From: Conchocele bisecta
Lineage: Eukaryota > Mollusca > Bivalvia > Lucinida > Thyasiridae
Assembly: GCA_029237695.1 (NCBI GenBank)
Contig: CM055266.1
Location: 107,153,370 to 107,217,369, forward strand
Length of the DNA stretch: 64,000 nt
Direction of reading: 5' to 3'
This document shows, piece after piece, positions 45,591-56,650 of the stretch. The notes below the pieces were generated by a model. That model saw nothing but the letters and a program-made list of their open reading frames with translations. It did no database searches and was not told where the DNA came from. Each line of letters opens with the position of its first letter. Position 1 is the stretch's first letter. A program made the position numbers and the translations under genes.

Positions 45591-46871
45591 ATGACTACAT
45601 ATGGTAGAAAACTTAACCCGTATAGACATTTAAGAGAACCACTCGGAGTTTAAGGAATAAGGTAATCAATTACAATAACAAATAATCCATCTACAATTAA
45701 TCAAAATCAGCAACTTTTAGTGCGGTTTCCAAATTTAGGACAGCGCGATTTGATTGTGCCTGGTACAGTTCGTTTAGCTTTTACAATTTCATTAACATCC
45801 ACTGATGACGATCACAGAGTGGTTCAAAATCTTGGACGTGCGATAGTCAAGAAAACAGCTATTAAAATATCTGGTAATGAAATTATGTCAGTTGACGATT
45901 CAGATGTGTATTAGATCTATCGCAATCTATGGAAAACACCTCCAGAGCGAGGTAATATGGTTTATCAAGGTATAGATACTAGTACAGGTTCAAATGTAAC
46001 ACAATTAAGAACTGGAGCAGCAAATGCTAGTTCAACAAACGCCGAAGATAAAGCTATCTCAGATACATTTGGTAATCGATTTTATATGCCATAACATTTT
46101 GAACGTCTTGAAGCTCATATGCCATATTATCAATCTGGGTAAGGTTATAGACTCGAATATTAAATTAAATTTCATGATTCAAGGGTAATAATAGCCCCAT
46201 GTGATTTGAATGCTAATTATGAAATTAATAATATAAGTTTAGAATGTGATATGGTCACAGAGCCTAATTTAGCGACAATGGTAAACAATCAATATATGGG
46301 ACAAATGTCAATAGTATATAATAGAATTCTTCGTCACCGAAAGATAACTAGAAATAAAAGCGATTCTATATGGATATAAATTTTAATACACTTGCTAAAT
46401 GCATGAAGGGAATTTTAATGTTATTTGAAGAGCAATCAGCACCTTTTGCAAGAGAAAGTGAAAAAGTATATAATCCAAAAATAAATAGTGTTGAAGTAAC
46501 AATCGAGGGTGTGCCTAATCAATTATACAGTCAAGGGATGAAAGCTTATAATATGTGGGAGGAAATACGCAAACACTTTGCCGGCGGAGACATTAATGAT
46601 CCAATAGTAAACGTTGTCAGTAAATAATTTCATGTGTCCAGTGTGACAATTGGCTAATATCTTACAAAACAATATGCACTCTGGCTTGACTTAAGAACAA
46701 CAGATGATAATAGTTTACATGGGAATGGACGGAGAAAATTCCAGTAAAGGTATCACACTTCAGATTTCTAAAGCAGCTGAAACTGCAGTTACAATAAATA
46801 TATATTTATTTATAATTCAAGATGCGCAATTAAATATAGAAAATGGAAGGTTTGTATCGGCGTTATATTGA
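45591..46871 (+). pseudogene. Polinton B major capsid protein candidate, broken
   Basis: ATG at 45591 (MTTYGRKLNPYRHL), then two in-frame TAA codons before LLVRFPNLGQRDLIVPGTVR at about 45715. Further landmarks: MSVDDSDVY followed by TAG (45912), LWKTPPERG, NRFYMP followed by TAA, HMPYYQSG, ILRHRKITRNKSD, then 46370-46627 (LMLFEEQSAPFA, VEVTIEGVPNQLYSQG) and YALWLDLRTTDDNSLHG. It ends GRFVSALY at 46871. About 425 codons. The same protein is found at 11019-12212. It lies directly upstream of, and overlaps, the packaging ATPase, the position of the double jelly-roll capsid protein in Polintons; the capsid assignment rests on that synteny. Confidence 0.75.
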
Positions 46872-47420
46872 TTTACCAAAGTATGCACATAGTGCTATTA
46901 TCTGTGGTCAAACCGGATGTGGTAAAACGGAATTTGTCCTTGACCTACTTGAGCTTTCACAGCAACAAGGTGGATATGCTGGAGAATATAGTTATACTTT
47001 GTCCAACTATAGCATGGAACAAGGCTTATAAAACAGAAGTTGGATAGGTGATGTACATCACCCAATCGACAAAAAAATCCAGTTAATCGTAATGGCGAAG
47101 AGAAGCTGCAAGAACAGTTAAGATTATTTTTTAATAAATATGCTGGAAGTCCAACATTATATATCATTGATGACTGTTCAGCTACAAAACAATTAACTAA
47201 GAAAACAGATATGCTGTCACAACACGCATTCTCTGGGCGACATGCGGAGCAAAGCAGTTGGGTTATATCACAGAAATATAATTCAGTGTTAAAAGACTTA
47301 AGAGAACAGACGAAATGGCTGTGTATCTTTTATATGAAAGACAGAGATAGTTTTGAGGACTGTTTGAGAGAAAACGATGTTATTCCAACCCTGCAGGAAA
47401 GAAACAAAATAAGAAAATAG
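46843..47420 (+). pseudogene. Polinton B packaging ATPase, broken
   Basis: Start ATG at 46843, inside the last 29 nt of the capsid gene. Walker A GQTGCGKT is at 46906-46929. Walker B-like LYIIDDC, ending in two Asp, is at about 47160-47175. Downstream HAFSGRHAEQSSWVISQKYN and TKWLCIFYMKDRDSF lead to the stop at 47420. The middle (47032-47210) is shifted out of frame by indels, so no full product can be made. The class is the FtsK/HerA-like genome-packaging ATPase of Polintons and PRD1-type viruses. About 190 codons, at the short end for the family. Confidence 0.85.
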
Positions 47421-47696
47421 TTATTTAAAACAAAACATTCTAAGTTGCTTATTAAAACTGGCCAACCCATTGGTTATAAGTTGCTTAAGTAATGCTGATA
47501 ATTGCTTAGTATTACTTAATATTTCTTATTTTACTTGATTTAGCTTGATTTAACTGGATTTTAACTTGATTTAGCTTGATTGAACTAAGCTATTCATAAA
47601 TAACAATGTTACGAATTGATCAGTAAATATGTATTGCTTAGCATTGCCGAGTAATTCTAAGCATATTTATCTTAAATAATAGTAGTAATATATATA
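47421..47696. other. AT-rich spacer with 'cttgattta' reiterations
   Basis: Non-coding spacer in the plus-strand unit. Contains irregular copies of 'acttgatttagcttgattta' at 47530-47585. Possible upstream region of the next gene. Confidence 0.4.
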
Positions 47697-48278
47697 ATGT
47701 TTGAAATATTGATATTCATACAATTATTGATTATTATATTTGGTTCTGTTTGGATTTACTTTAAAATTAAATTTATATTATGCACAATACAAATGGAATG
47801 TGAGGAACTTATAGAACAACTGAGTGATGATAAAGTATACAATGATAATGATATAGGTGAAGTAAATAATGACCACTTAAAACAACGGTTATCTGCGATT
47901 ATTTCAGGCGGGAAAGCTGTCCAATATTTAGGTAAAGATATAACTATTTCACAACTAGAAGAATTACCAAATGAACAAATATTAAAATTGCATAATAGAT
48001 ATGAAAGTAGACTAGGTGCTTCTATGGCGAAAACTCTTGGTAATACTATTTTGAATATGTATGCTATACTAGCTGGTAAAGTCCTACCTATACCGGAAGA
48101 AAATCATACTAAACTCGTAGCTGATTTAGAAGATGACCCATTTTTTGAACATGCATTGACTAGTACTTGCTGCGAGATATATTTTAGGTTTGGTGCATTT
48201 CTGGCACCTATTATTACAATGATAACAACATATAAATATTGTAAATTTAAAAGTATAAATGATATAAATAAAAAATAA
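47697..48278 (+). CDS. Polinton B two-TM protein of 193 residues
   Basis: Intact. The N-terminal hydrophobic helix (IFIQLLIIIFGSVWIYF, about residues 6-22) looks like a signal anchor. A soluble acidic middle includes GGKAVQYLGKDITISQLEEL and LHNRYESRLGASMAKTLG, then PIPEENHTKLVADLEDDPFF. A second hydrophobic segment, FGAFLAPIITMIT, lies near residues 166-178. The stop overlaps the next start by one base (TAATG), so translation or transcription is likely coupled. Weak similarity to part of the 12234-12795 fragment suggests it belongs to the core set of this virus group. Role unknown; capsid-internal or membrane protein is inference. Confidence 0.65.
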   Translation: MFEILIFIQLLIIIFGSVWIYFKIKFILCTIQMECEELIEQLSDDKVYNDNDIGEVNNDHLKQRLSAIISGGKAVQYLGKDITISQLEELPNEQILKLHNRYESRLGASMAKTLGNTILNMYAILAGKVLPIPEENHTKLVADLEDDPFFEHALTSTCCEIYFRFGAFLAPIITMITTYKYCKFKSINDINKK

Positions 48279-48583
48279 TGGAGACGGAGAGCACATAGCA
48301 GGTTCCTGACGAAGAAATTCCAGAACGAAAAGAGGAGATTAAACAAGTAACACAGAATCCAAAACTGATGGAAGCTGGCAAACGGTGTGCTGCTGCTAGG
48401 AAAGCCAAACAAGAAAGCCTATTAAATATGATACATAAGAACAAAGTAGGCATACCACCTGAAGAACCAGTTATAGTGAACGTTCATAAAACTACATCAA
48501 ATATGCTATATTTGATAGCTGGAATGGGCCTAGCTGCCGGTGTTGTGTTTGGTTGGAAATTGTTCAGTCAAATTAGATTGTAA
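48278..48583 (+). pseudogene. Polinton B small tail-anchored protein, one nonsense codon
   Basis: ATG at 48278 overlaps the upstream stop. Codon 7 is TAG; after it the frame is open: acidic VPDEEIPERKEEI, basic PKLMEAGKRCAAARKAKQ, and a C-terminal membrane helix MLYLIAGMGLAAGVVFGWKLF. Internal ATGs (e.g. 48368) could still give a shortened product. The basic block is shared with the virus A fragment at 12.7 kb. It looks like a tail-anchored virion or packaging accessory protein; function unknown. Confidence 0.6.
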
Positions 48584-48684
48584 CAAACGGACCTGAACTA
48601 TCTAGTCTCGGTGACGTAAAACACAATCCATTTGTGTATGGAGTAAATAATTAATTAAATACATAATATATAAATAATAAAAAA

Positions 48685-48924
48685 ATGACGACATTAAATA
48701 CAGATGGAAAGATAATAGGAAATCTTGTGTATCACGCTGCTGTAATAACGGCGCTTGAAATAGGATATGCGCAGATAACGAATACAATTATGAAACAGGC
48801 AGTTCCAAAACTACAACTTGATGGTTATAATATGGCGATGCTTATGTTGGATACTGGACTTGCAATTGCTACTAGGGATATGTTGGTAAAGCAAGGTATA
48901 ATTCCAGATAATATTTTGAAGTAA
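48685..48924 (+). CDS. Polinton B uncharacterised 79-residue membrane protein
   Basis: Intact (MTTLNTDGKIIGNLVYHAAV at the start, DTGLAIATRDMLVKQG near the end). Two moderately hydrophobic helices (about residues 13-30 and 48-64). Spaced 100 bp after the previous stop and 22 bp before the next start. Family not named; conserved-looking and undamaged. Confidence 0.5.
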   Translation: MTTLNTDGKIIGNLVYHAAVITALEIGYAQITNTIMKQAVPKLQLDGYNMAMLMLDTGLAIATRDMLVKQGIIPDNILK

Positions 48925-48946
48925 TAAAAGTATTATATAAAACAAA

Positions 48947-49275
48947 ATGGCGGGAATAGCTATGATGGTTGGTGGCGCATTGGTTAATGCATTGGGCAGA
49001 AAAAAGAACAGAGAGATTAGACTGGATTAATAATGAAATCAGGAAACAAAATCACGCTGCTAAAACGTTTGATGATGTGGACGAAGCTATTAGAGAATAT
49101 AATGCTGTTACTACTCCTGTGACAGGTGCACAACGTTTAGTCGTTTGGGAGAGAGCCAGTATTGAGTGATTTTTATACACGTTCACACAGTCAAAAGGAT
49201 AGAGAAATTTTGTTTATAGTCGGTGGAATGGTTGTGGTAGGGTTAATTTCATATAAGATGGCGCAATCATTTTGA
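48947..49275 (+). pseudogene. Polinton B uncharacterised small protein, frameshifted
   Basis: ATG at 48947 gives MAGIAMMVGGALVNAL, a hydrophobic start. A frameshift near 48995 and probable loss of a segment lead to RTERLDWINNEIRKQNHAAK and DDVDEAIREYNAVTTP. A second shift near 49160 leads to SDFYTRSHSQKDREILFIVG with a terminal membrane helix (VVVGLISYKMA) and a stop at 49275. So both ends are hydrophobic with a helical charged middle. Last gene before the right TIR; role unknown. Confidence 0.55.
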
Positions 49276-49315
49276 GTGTGCCTGCCCACCCTACACTACT
49301 CATAACACATGTTGT

Positions 49316-49440
49316 GGAAGACAGAATTGTACACTTTAGTAAACAAAATTGTACATGTACACTCTTTTGTACACACTTTTGTACACAAATTGTACATGTA
49401 CACACTTTTGTACACACTTTTGTACAAACAGATGTACTTT
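49316..49440. repeat. GTACA direct repeats near the Polinton right end
   Basis: Two ~46-bp copies of a unit with 'gtacatgtacac' and 'ttttgtacacac' in tandem. The motif gtacatgtac is self-complementary, so the array is rich in small palindromes. Confidence 0.7.
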
Positions 49441-49509
49441 ATTGTGTAAGTTTGAGATGACAAAAATATAGCACTTTGAGGGGAATTAATTGCTATTTTT
49501 TCAATGGCA

Positions 49510-49862
49510 TAAATGGTGTGGTAAAGGAACATATTCAAAATATCAAGTTTGTGTTCAGTGTGGTGCACATAAAGTAAGATTAAAAGAGAGATACTATAAA
49601 ATAGTGAAATCATTCAGACAAGAGTCTGCCAGACTTAGGGGGATTGTGATATAGCGGTTTTGTGGTTCATTGCATATATTTTGCTGAAGATTATGGTTTT
49701 CGTGCAAAACAACTATATAATTGTGTACAACAAGCATTGTTTTGGCATATTCCTAGCCACAGGAGCTGAGAAGCCTCAAACAGTACAATGGTTTAGTATT
49801 GTTATATCAGTGTACAAAGCAACTATATATTTATGTACAAACGTATATATATATATATATAG
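49510..49862. repeat. Polinton B right terminal inverted repeat
   Basis: Reverse complement of about 31850-32200. Shared blocks include 'tgcatatattttgctgaaga', 'acaagcattgttttggcata' and the outer 'aacgtatatatatat'. The 259-bp satellite starts within about 15 bp of the outer limit. Confidence 0.82.
49516..49654 (+). pseudogene. TIR-borne Cys-rich protein, right copy, 5'-truncated
   Basis: Keeps CGKGTYSKYQVCVQCGAHK and FRQESARLRGIVI with the stop at 49652-49654, in mirror orientation to 32048-32311. The first ~40 codons are replaced by unrelated sequence, so no proper start remains. Confidence 0.72.
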
Positions 49863-49874
49863 AAATTAACGTAT

Positions 49875-52800
49875 TTATGGGGTGCTGTGGCAAAACCTAG
49901 TTATGTGGTGCAACATTTAAAACCAAATATGTGGCGTATATAATATATATAAATATATGCCACTTATCAAGGCTTCATATCAAATGTGTAATGTTCAAAT
50001 ATACAACACATTGTTGGGTTTCATATAGTATTAATAAACCGAATTATATCATTGAGTTTGGTTTAATGTTCCGTCGAGTCATTTCGAACATGTATTTCTT
50101 TGAATAACAGATTATCAAAATAAACTAATTATGTATGAAAACAGCGTGGCAAAGGGTAGTTATGTGAAACAACATTTAAACCGAAATATGTGGCGTATAT
50201 AATATGTATAAATATATGCCACTTATCAATGCTTCATATCAAAAGTGTAAATGTTCAAATATGCAAATCATTGTTGGGTTTCATATAGTATTAATAAACC
50301 GAATTATATCATTGAGTTTGGTTTAATGTTCCGTCGAGTCATTTCGAACATGTGTTTCTTTGAATAACAGATTATCCTCTTAGACTAATTATATATGAAA
50401 CAGCGTGGCAAAGGGTAGTTATGTGATACAACATTTAAAACCAAATATGTGGCGTATATAATATGTATAAATATATGCCACTTATCAAGGCTTCATAGCA
50501 AATGTGTAAATGTTCAAATATACAACACATTGTTGGGTTTCATATAGTATTAATAAACCAAATTATATCATTGAGTCTGGTTTAATGTTCCGTCGAGTAA
50601 ATTCGAACATGTGTTTCTTTGAATAACAGATTATCCTCTTAAAGTAATTATATATGAAACAGCGTGGCAAAGGGTAGTTATGTGATACAACATTTAAACC
50701 CAAGCCACTTATCAAGGCTTCATAGCAAATGTGTAAATGTTCAAATATACAACACATTGTTGGGTTTCATATAGTATTAATAAACCAAATTATATCATTG
50801 AGTTTGGTTTAATGTTCCGTCGAGTAAATTCGAACATGAGTTTCTTTGAATAACAGATTATCCTCGTAAACTAATTATATATGAAACAGCGTGCAAAGGG
50901 TAGTTATGTGATACAACATTTAAACCCAAATATGTGGCGTATATATTATGTATAAATATATGCCACTTATCAAGGCTTCATATCAAATGTGTAAATGTTC
51001 AAATATACAACACATTGTTGGGTTTCATATACATGTACATATAGTATTAATAAACCAAATTATGTCATTGAGTTTGGTTTAATGTTCCGTCGAGTCATTT
51101 CGAACATGTATTTCTTTGAATAACAGATTATCCTCTTAAACTAAAGTAGAAGCAACTGAACAATATTAGAAAATTTGACTTTACTTGATCACTTGTACTT
51201 GTTACTACGTCATTGAGGCAGGCAGTTTCCAATACAACTAACACATCAAATATTTCATTGCACTTACTGCAAATGACTTAATTTATAAATTTACTGAAAA
51301 TGTGAATAGGCATATATGTATATGATATAGTGTGGAAAAAACCTAGTTGCTTTGCAGCATTTAAACCCAACTACATGTATGTGGCGTATATAATATATAA
51401 AAATATATGCTACTTATCAATGGTATATCATTGAGTTTGGTTTAATGTTCCGTCGAGTAATTTCGAACATGTGTTTCTTTGAATAACAGATTATCCTCTT
51501 AAGCTAATTATATATGAAACAGCGTGGCAAAGGGTAGTTATGTGATACAACATTTAAACCGAAATATGTGGCGTATATAATATGTATAAATATATGCCAC
51601 TTACCAAGGCTTCATATCAAATGTGTAAATGTTCAAATATACAACACATTGTTGGGTTTCATATAGTATTAATAAACCAAATTATATCATTGAGTTTGGT
51701 TTAATGTTTCGTCGAGTAATTTCGAACATGTGTTTCTTTGAATAACAGATTATCCTCTTAAACTAATTATATATGAAACAGCGTGGGAAAGGGTAGTTAT
51801 GTGATTTAAACCCAAATATGTGGAGTATATAATATGGATAAATATATGCCACTTATCAAGGCTTCATATCAAATATGTAAATGTTCATATATACAACACA
51901 TTGTTGGGTTTCATATACATGTACATATAGTATTAATAAACCAAATTATTTCATTGAGTTTGGTTTAATGTTCCGTCGAGTCATTTCGAACATGTATTTC
52001 TTTGAATAACAGATTATCCTCTTAAACTAAAGTAGAAGCAACTGAACAATATTAGAAAATTTGACTTTACTTGATTACTTGTACTTGTTACTACATGTAC
52101 GTCATTGAGGCAGGCAGTTTCCAATACAACTAACACATCAAATATTTCATTGCACTTAATTACTGCAAATGACTTAATTTATAAATTGACTGAAAATGTG
52201 AATAGGCATATATGTATATGATATAGTGTGGAAAAAACCAAGTTGCTTTACAGCATTTAAACCCAACTACATGTATGTGGTGTATATAATATATAAAAAT
52301 ATATGCTACTTATCAATGATTCATATCAAAATGTGTAAATCTGTATATATATGCCACGTTGTTGGGTTTCATATAGTATTTACTAAACCTAATTATGACA
52401 TTGAGTTTAGTTTAATGTTCTGTTGAGCAATTTCGAACATTAAATAATTCAGGGCAGTTACTGCAAATTACTTTTTTTTTTAAATGGAACGAAAATTTAA
52501 ATAGGCGATTATATGAAACAGCGTGGCAAAGAATAGCTATGTGTTTGTTTGTTTGTTTATTCGTGTTTAACGGCCTATCAACAGCTATGGTCATTTAAGG
52601 CAGCGCAAACGGGTTCGATCCCATTTTAACCTGCTACATTTAGGAGAAAATCCCTGCTGCGTTGGTGGAAAATCCCAAAATCAGAACGGAATATTTACAT
52701 CGAGATAAATATATATTCAGCCCTGAAATTAGAATAACCTGACATGGTGCCAGATCCATACCACACCAAAGTCACTTGGCCCCTTCCCCTAAAATAGGAT

Positions 52801-53330
52801 TACGAATAACTGTAATACTCACATAAGGGATATAACCAGAATCAAGTCACATACAAAATTCCAAAGACGTAGGTGAGGGCCAAACCAGGTCTCCAGTCGG
52901 AATTCCAGTAAGGATGAACCCCGAACGCTAAATTACCCATCACACGCTCCCACCTGCCACCCACAATACTTATGTAATACAACATTTAAACCCAAAATGT
53001 GGCATATATAATATGTATAAATATAAGCCACTTATCAAGGCTTCATATCAAATGTGTAAATGTTCATATATATAACACATTGTTGGGTTTCATACACAAG
53101 TAGTATGAACAAACCGAATTATGTCATTGAGTTTGGTTTAATGTTCCGTCGAGTCATTTCGAACATGTATTTCTTTGAATAACAGATATCCTCTTCAACT
53201 AAAGTAGAAGCAACTGAAACAATATTAGAAAATTTGACTTTAATTGATCACTTGTACTTGTTACTACGCCATTGAGTCAGGCAGTTTCCAATACAACGAA
53301 AACATCAATATATTTCATTGCATTCATTCA
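49875..53330. repeat. 259-bp satellite with ~890-bp higher-order repeat
   Basis: Monomers carry 'gtggcgtatataatat', 'tatgccacttatcaaggctt' and 'taatgttccgtcgagt'. The gtggc landmark recurs at 49930, 50190, 50449, 50934, 51381, 51568, 51820, 52276 and 52999. A side block 'agtagaagcaactgaacaat' appears at about 51145, 52030 and 53204, the first two ~885 bp apart, defining a higher-order unit. Within each monomer gtggcgtatata and tatatgccac form a ~10-bp hairpin. Satellite DNA; an origin from the tandem core of a Helitron-like element is possible but unproven. Confidence 0.92.
52531..52975. repeat. Dispersed 'aacggcc' repeat inserted in the satellite
   Basis: 445-bp copy starting with 'tttgtttgtttgttta' and 'aacggcctatcaacagctat', ending 'tgccacccacaata'. 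Satellite sequence resumes on its right ('tatgtaatacaacattta'). Confidence 0.75.
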
Positions 53331-53619
53331 ATGAAAATTTAAACAGGCGTTATGCGATAGCAAATCCTAATTGTGGTTGTTAGCCGTTTACGGCTGTTTT
53401 TATACATATTGCTTACACTTATATGGAGTGATACCTGTCAAAATTGAGATATATTTGGTAAAGCACAATTCTCGATTGATTTTCACCATACGCATGACCG
53501 TCAATTCGATGACTGAACATCCAACAGAGTAGTCCCTGATCAGACTGCACCAGCGTCAATATACATGTAATGTACATACTATGTACGTATTATATTATGC
53601 AAATCCTTATGTAGTCATG
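53331..53619. other. Spacer with a mixed 'gatc' unit
   Basis: No gene. 'agtccctgatcagactgcac' at about 53535 belongs to the dispersed foldback family. Confidence 0.4.
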
Positions 53620-53960
53620 TCCATATGTGTGTATGTTTGTTTGTTTATTAGTGTTTAACGGCATATCGACAGCTAAGGTCATGTAAGGCCGGGCAAACGG
53701 GTGCGATCCCATTTTAACCTGCTGCATTGGGGGGAAAATCCCAAAATCAGAACGGAATATTTACATCGCGAACAAATATATTCAGCCCTGAAATTCGAAT
53801 AACCGGACCTGGTGCCAGGTCCATACCACACCAGTCACTTGGCCCCTTCCCCTAAAATAGGATTACGAATATCGTAATACTCACAAAGGGGCATAACCAG
53901 ATTCAACTGTCACATACAAAATGCCAAAGATGTATGTGAGGGCCAAACCAGGTCTCCATG
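53620..53960. repeat. Dispersed 'aacggcc' repeat, third copy
   Basis: Parallel to 52531-52890, starting 'tatgtttgtttgtttatt', 'aacggcatatcgacagctaa', and breaking off at 'ccaggtctccatgg'. A reverse fragment ('ttgataggtcgttaaacacc') lies at about 54105-54140. Confidence 0.72.
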
Positions 53961-54149
53961 GCTTAGGTAAGCTAAAATATAGTAGCAAATAAAAAGATGA
54001 ACGTTTTACCTTTCAGCGGCCATCTTCGATGACGTAATGACCAAGTTTTATTACGAATGGCAACAAAACGATCGGCTGAGCAATGCCTTAAATGATCTTA
54101 GCTGTTGATAGGTCGTTAAACACCAACAAACAAACAACATCGAACATGA

Positions 54150-55826
54150 CCTAGAGTTCGTGGAGACGAACGATATGCCAATTTTCATGAAGATCTGATG
54201 GTAAATGAAGCTTCTACTGCGTTCATAAGTTTTTTTCTATGACTTGACCTAGTGACCTACTTTTTGACCCGATATGACCAACATTCGAACTTGACATAGA
54301 GTTAATGTAGACAAACAATGTGACAAAGTTCCATGAAGATCTAATGAAAAATGAAGCTTCTACTGCGTTCACATGGTTTTCCTATGATTTGACCTAGTGA
54401 CCTACATTTTTTTACCAGACACGACCCATATTCGAAGATATCTAGAGTTCATGGAGACAAACAATTTGATAAAAATTATTGAAGATCCGATGATAAATGA
54501 AGCTTATATTGCCTTCACAAGGTTTTTCTATGATTTGACCTAGTGACCTACTTTTTGACCCAACATAACCCATGTTTGAAAATGGCCTAAATTTCATAAA
54601 GCCAAACAATGTGACCAGGTTTCGTGAAGGTCTGATGATAAATGAAGCTTATATTGCGTTCACAAGGTTTTTCTATGATTTGACATAGTCACCTACTTGT
54701 TCACCCTGACATGACCCATATTCGAAGTCGCCCTAGATTTAATGGGGACAAGCTATATGACCAATTTGCAAGAAGATCCGATGACAAATGGAACTTTTAT
54801 TGCTTTCACAAGGTTTTTCTATGTTTTGACCTAGTGACATACTTTTTGATCCGACATGACCTATAAATACACCTAGATTTCGTGTGAGCAAACAATGTGA
54901 CCAAGTTTCATGAAGATCGGATGATAAATAAAGCTTCTATTGCCTTCACAAGATTGTTCTATGATTTGACCTAGTGGCCGATTTATTTTATCCGACATGA
55001 TCCATATTCGAACGTGACCTAGACTTCATGGGAACAAACAATGTGACCACGCTTCATGAAGATCCAATAATAAATAACGCTTTTATAAGTTCACAATACG
55101 TTTCTATGATTTGACCAAGAGACCTACTTTTTGACCAGACATGACCCACATTCAAACTTTAACTAGATTTCATGGAGACAAATAATGTGACAACGTTTCA
55201 TGAAGATCCGGTGATAAATGAAGCTTCTATTGCATTCACAATGTTTTTCTATCACTTGACTAGTGATACTGGAAGGCTATAACATTCACGAAGATCTGAT
55301 GAAAAATTAAGCTTTTATTGCGTTAACGAGGTTTTCTATGATTTGACCAAGTGACCTTCATTTTGACTCAACATAACCTCATTTTCGATATCCTTCGATG
55401 TCTCATGGATGCGAATATTCCTACAAAGTTTCAAGAAAATCGCATATTATTTGGTCGAGTTATGGCAGTAACAAGCATGTTTGCGCAATAATTCTATTAT
55501 ATTATAAATCTATTTAATGCACTAGTGACCTTGACATTGGGCCGACGAACCTCATTTTCGAACTCGTCTGAGCTATCGTGCATGCAAAATTCCGACAAAG
55601 TTTCGTGAAAATCGGATAAAATTTAGTCAATTTTTGGCGCTAAAAAGAACTATTGCGCAATAATTATATTTATAGCGCTGGTGACCTTGATCATGCCGAT
55701 CAAGCCCGATATCAAACTCGAGCTACGATGGATATAAACATTCTGACAAATGGATAATATTTAGTCGAGTTATCGCGCCAACAAACAAAAGTTCACGAAC
55801 GGACGACGAGCCTTTGGCTCAGGTGA
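54150..55826. repeat. ~145-bp tandem repeat running into the gap
   Basis: About nine degenerate units with 'gatttgacctagtgacctac', 'tttcatgaagatc' and 'gataaatgaagcttctattg'; 'tgacctac' recurs at roughly 145-bp steps (54249, 54395, 54545, 54690, and on). The last units diverge ('gtgaccttgacattgggccg') and end in 'ggctcaggtga' at the N run, a common end of this family in my memory of bivalve genomes. Confidence 0.85.
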
Positions 55827-56326
55827 NNNNNNNNNNNNNNNNNNNNNNNNNNNNNNNNNNNNNNNNNNNNNNNNNNNNNNNNNNNNNNNNNNNNNNNNNN
55901 NNNNNNNNNNNNNNNNNNNNNNNNNNNNNNNNNNNNNNNNNNNNNNNNNNNNNNNNNNNNNNNNNNNNNNNNNNNNNNNNNNNNNNNNNNNNNNNNNNNN
56001 NNNNNNNNNNNNNNNNNNNNNNNNNNNNNNNNNNNNNNNNNNNNNNNNNNNNNNNNNNNNNNNNNNNNNNNNNNNNNNNNNNNNNNNNNNNNNNNNNNNN
56101 NNNNNNNNNNNNNNNNNNNNNNNNNNNNNNNNNNNNNNNNNNNNNNNNNNNNNNNNNNNNNNNNNNNNNNNNNNNNNNNNNNNNNNNNNNNNNNNNNNNN
56201 NNNNNNNNNNNNNNNNNNNNNNNNNNNNNNNNNNNNNNNNNNNNNNNNNNNNNNNNNNNNNNNNNNNNNNNNNNNNNNNNNNNNNNNNNNNNNNNNNNNN
56301 NNNNNNNNNNNNNNNNNNNNNNNNNN
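55827..56326. other. Scaffold gap (500 N)
   Basis: A round 500-base N run, so a gap of arbitrary size rather than a measured one. It falls at the end of a tandem repeat. Any frames crossing it are artefacts. Confidence 0.99.
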
Positions 56327-56613
56327 TAATCGTTAAATCGCGTAAATAATTACAGATGACCAATGTACTCGTTATATGGGCCACGCCATACGAAAACCGG
56401 GCTTAATGACAACGTCATGAAAAGCGGTAAACGACGTCGGAAAAACGACGTTTCAAATTGTCTAGCGTCGCCGTAAAAGTTCACAGTTTGCCCTCCCATT
56501 TACGTTTACTGGTGTCAGTTAACATTAAGTGTGAACAGAAAACGGAAAATGATAACTTACTGAAACTTTCACTAATATGAGACGCGATACCTTGTACCTC
56601 GGTACACATATTA

Positions 56614-56650
56614 TGACGTCATGACTTGACGTCACGTACTTGTGACGTCA
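56614..56650. promoter_or_regulatory. Cluster of three palindromic CRE motifs
   Basis: TGACGTCA occurs at 56614-56621, 56627-56634 and 56643-56650. Three exact copies of this 8-mer in 37 bp is far above chance in AT-rich DNA. TGACGTCA is the CREB/ATF consensus; activity is untested. Confidence 0.5.

Noticed and set aside
42122..49275. Bacterial or phage operon interpretation of the packed genes
   Set aside because: Gene families, TIRs, integrase type and surrounding satellites fit an endogenous Polinton in an animal genome.
55770..56384. Frames of about 170-200 codons spanning 55.8-56.4 kb
   Set aside because: They are made of the N gap; no real codons inside.
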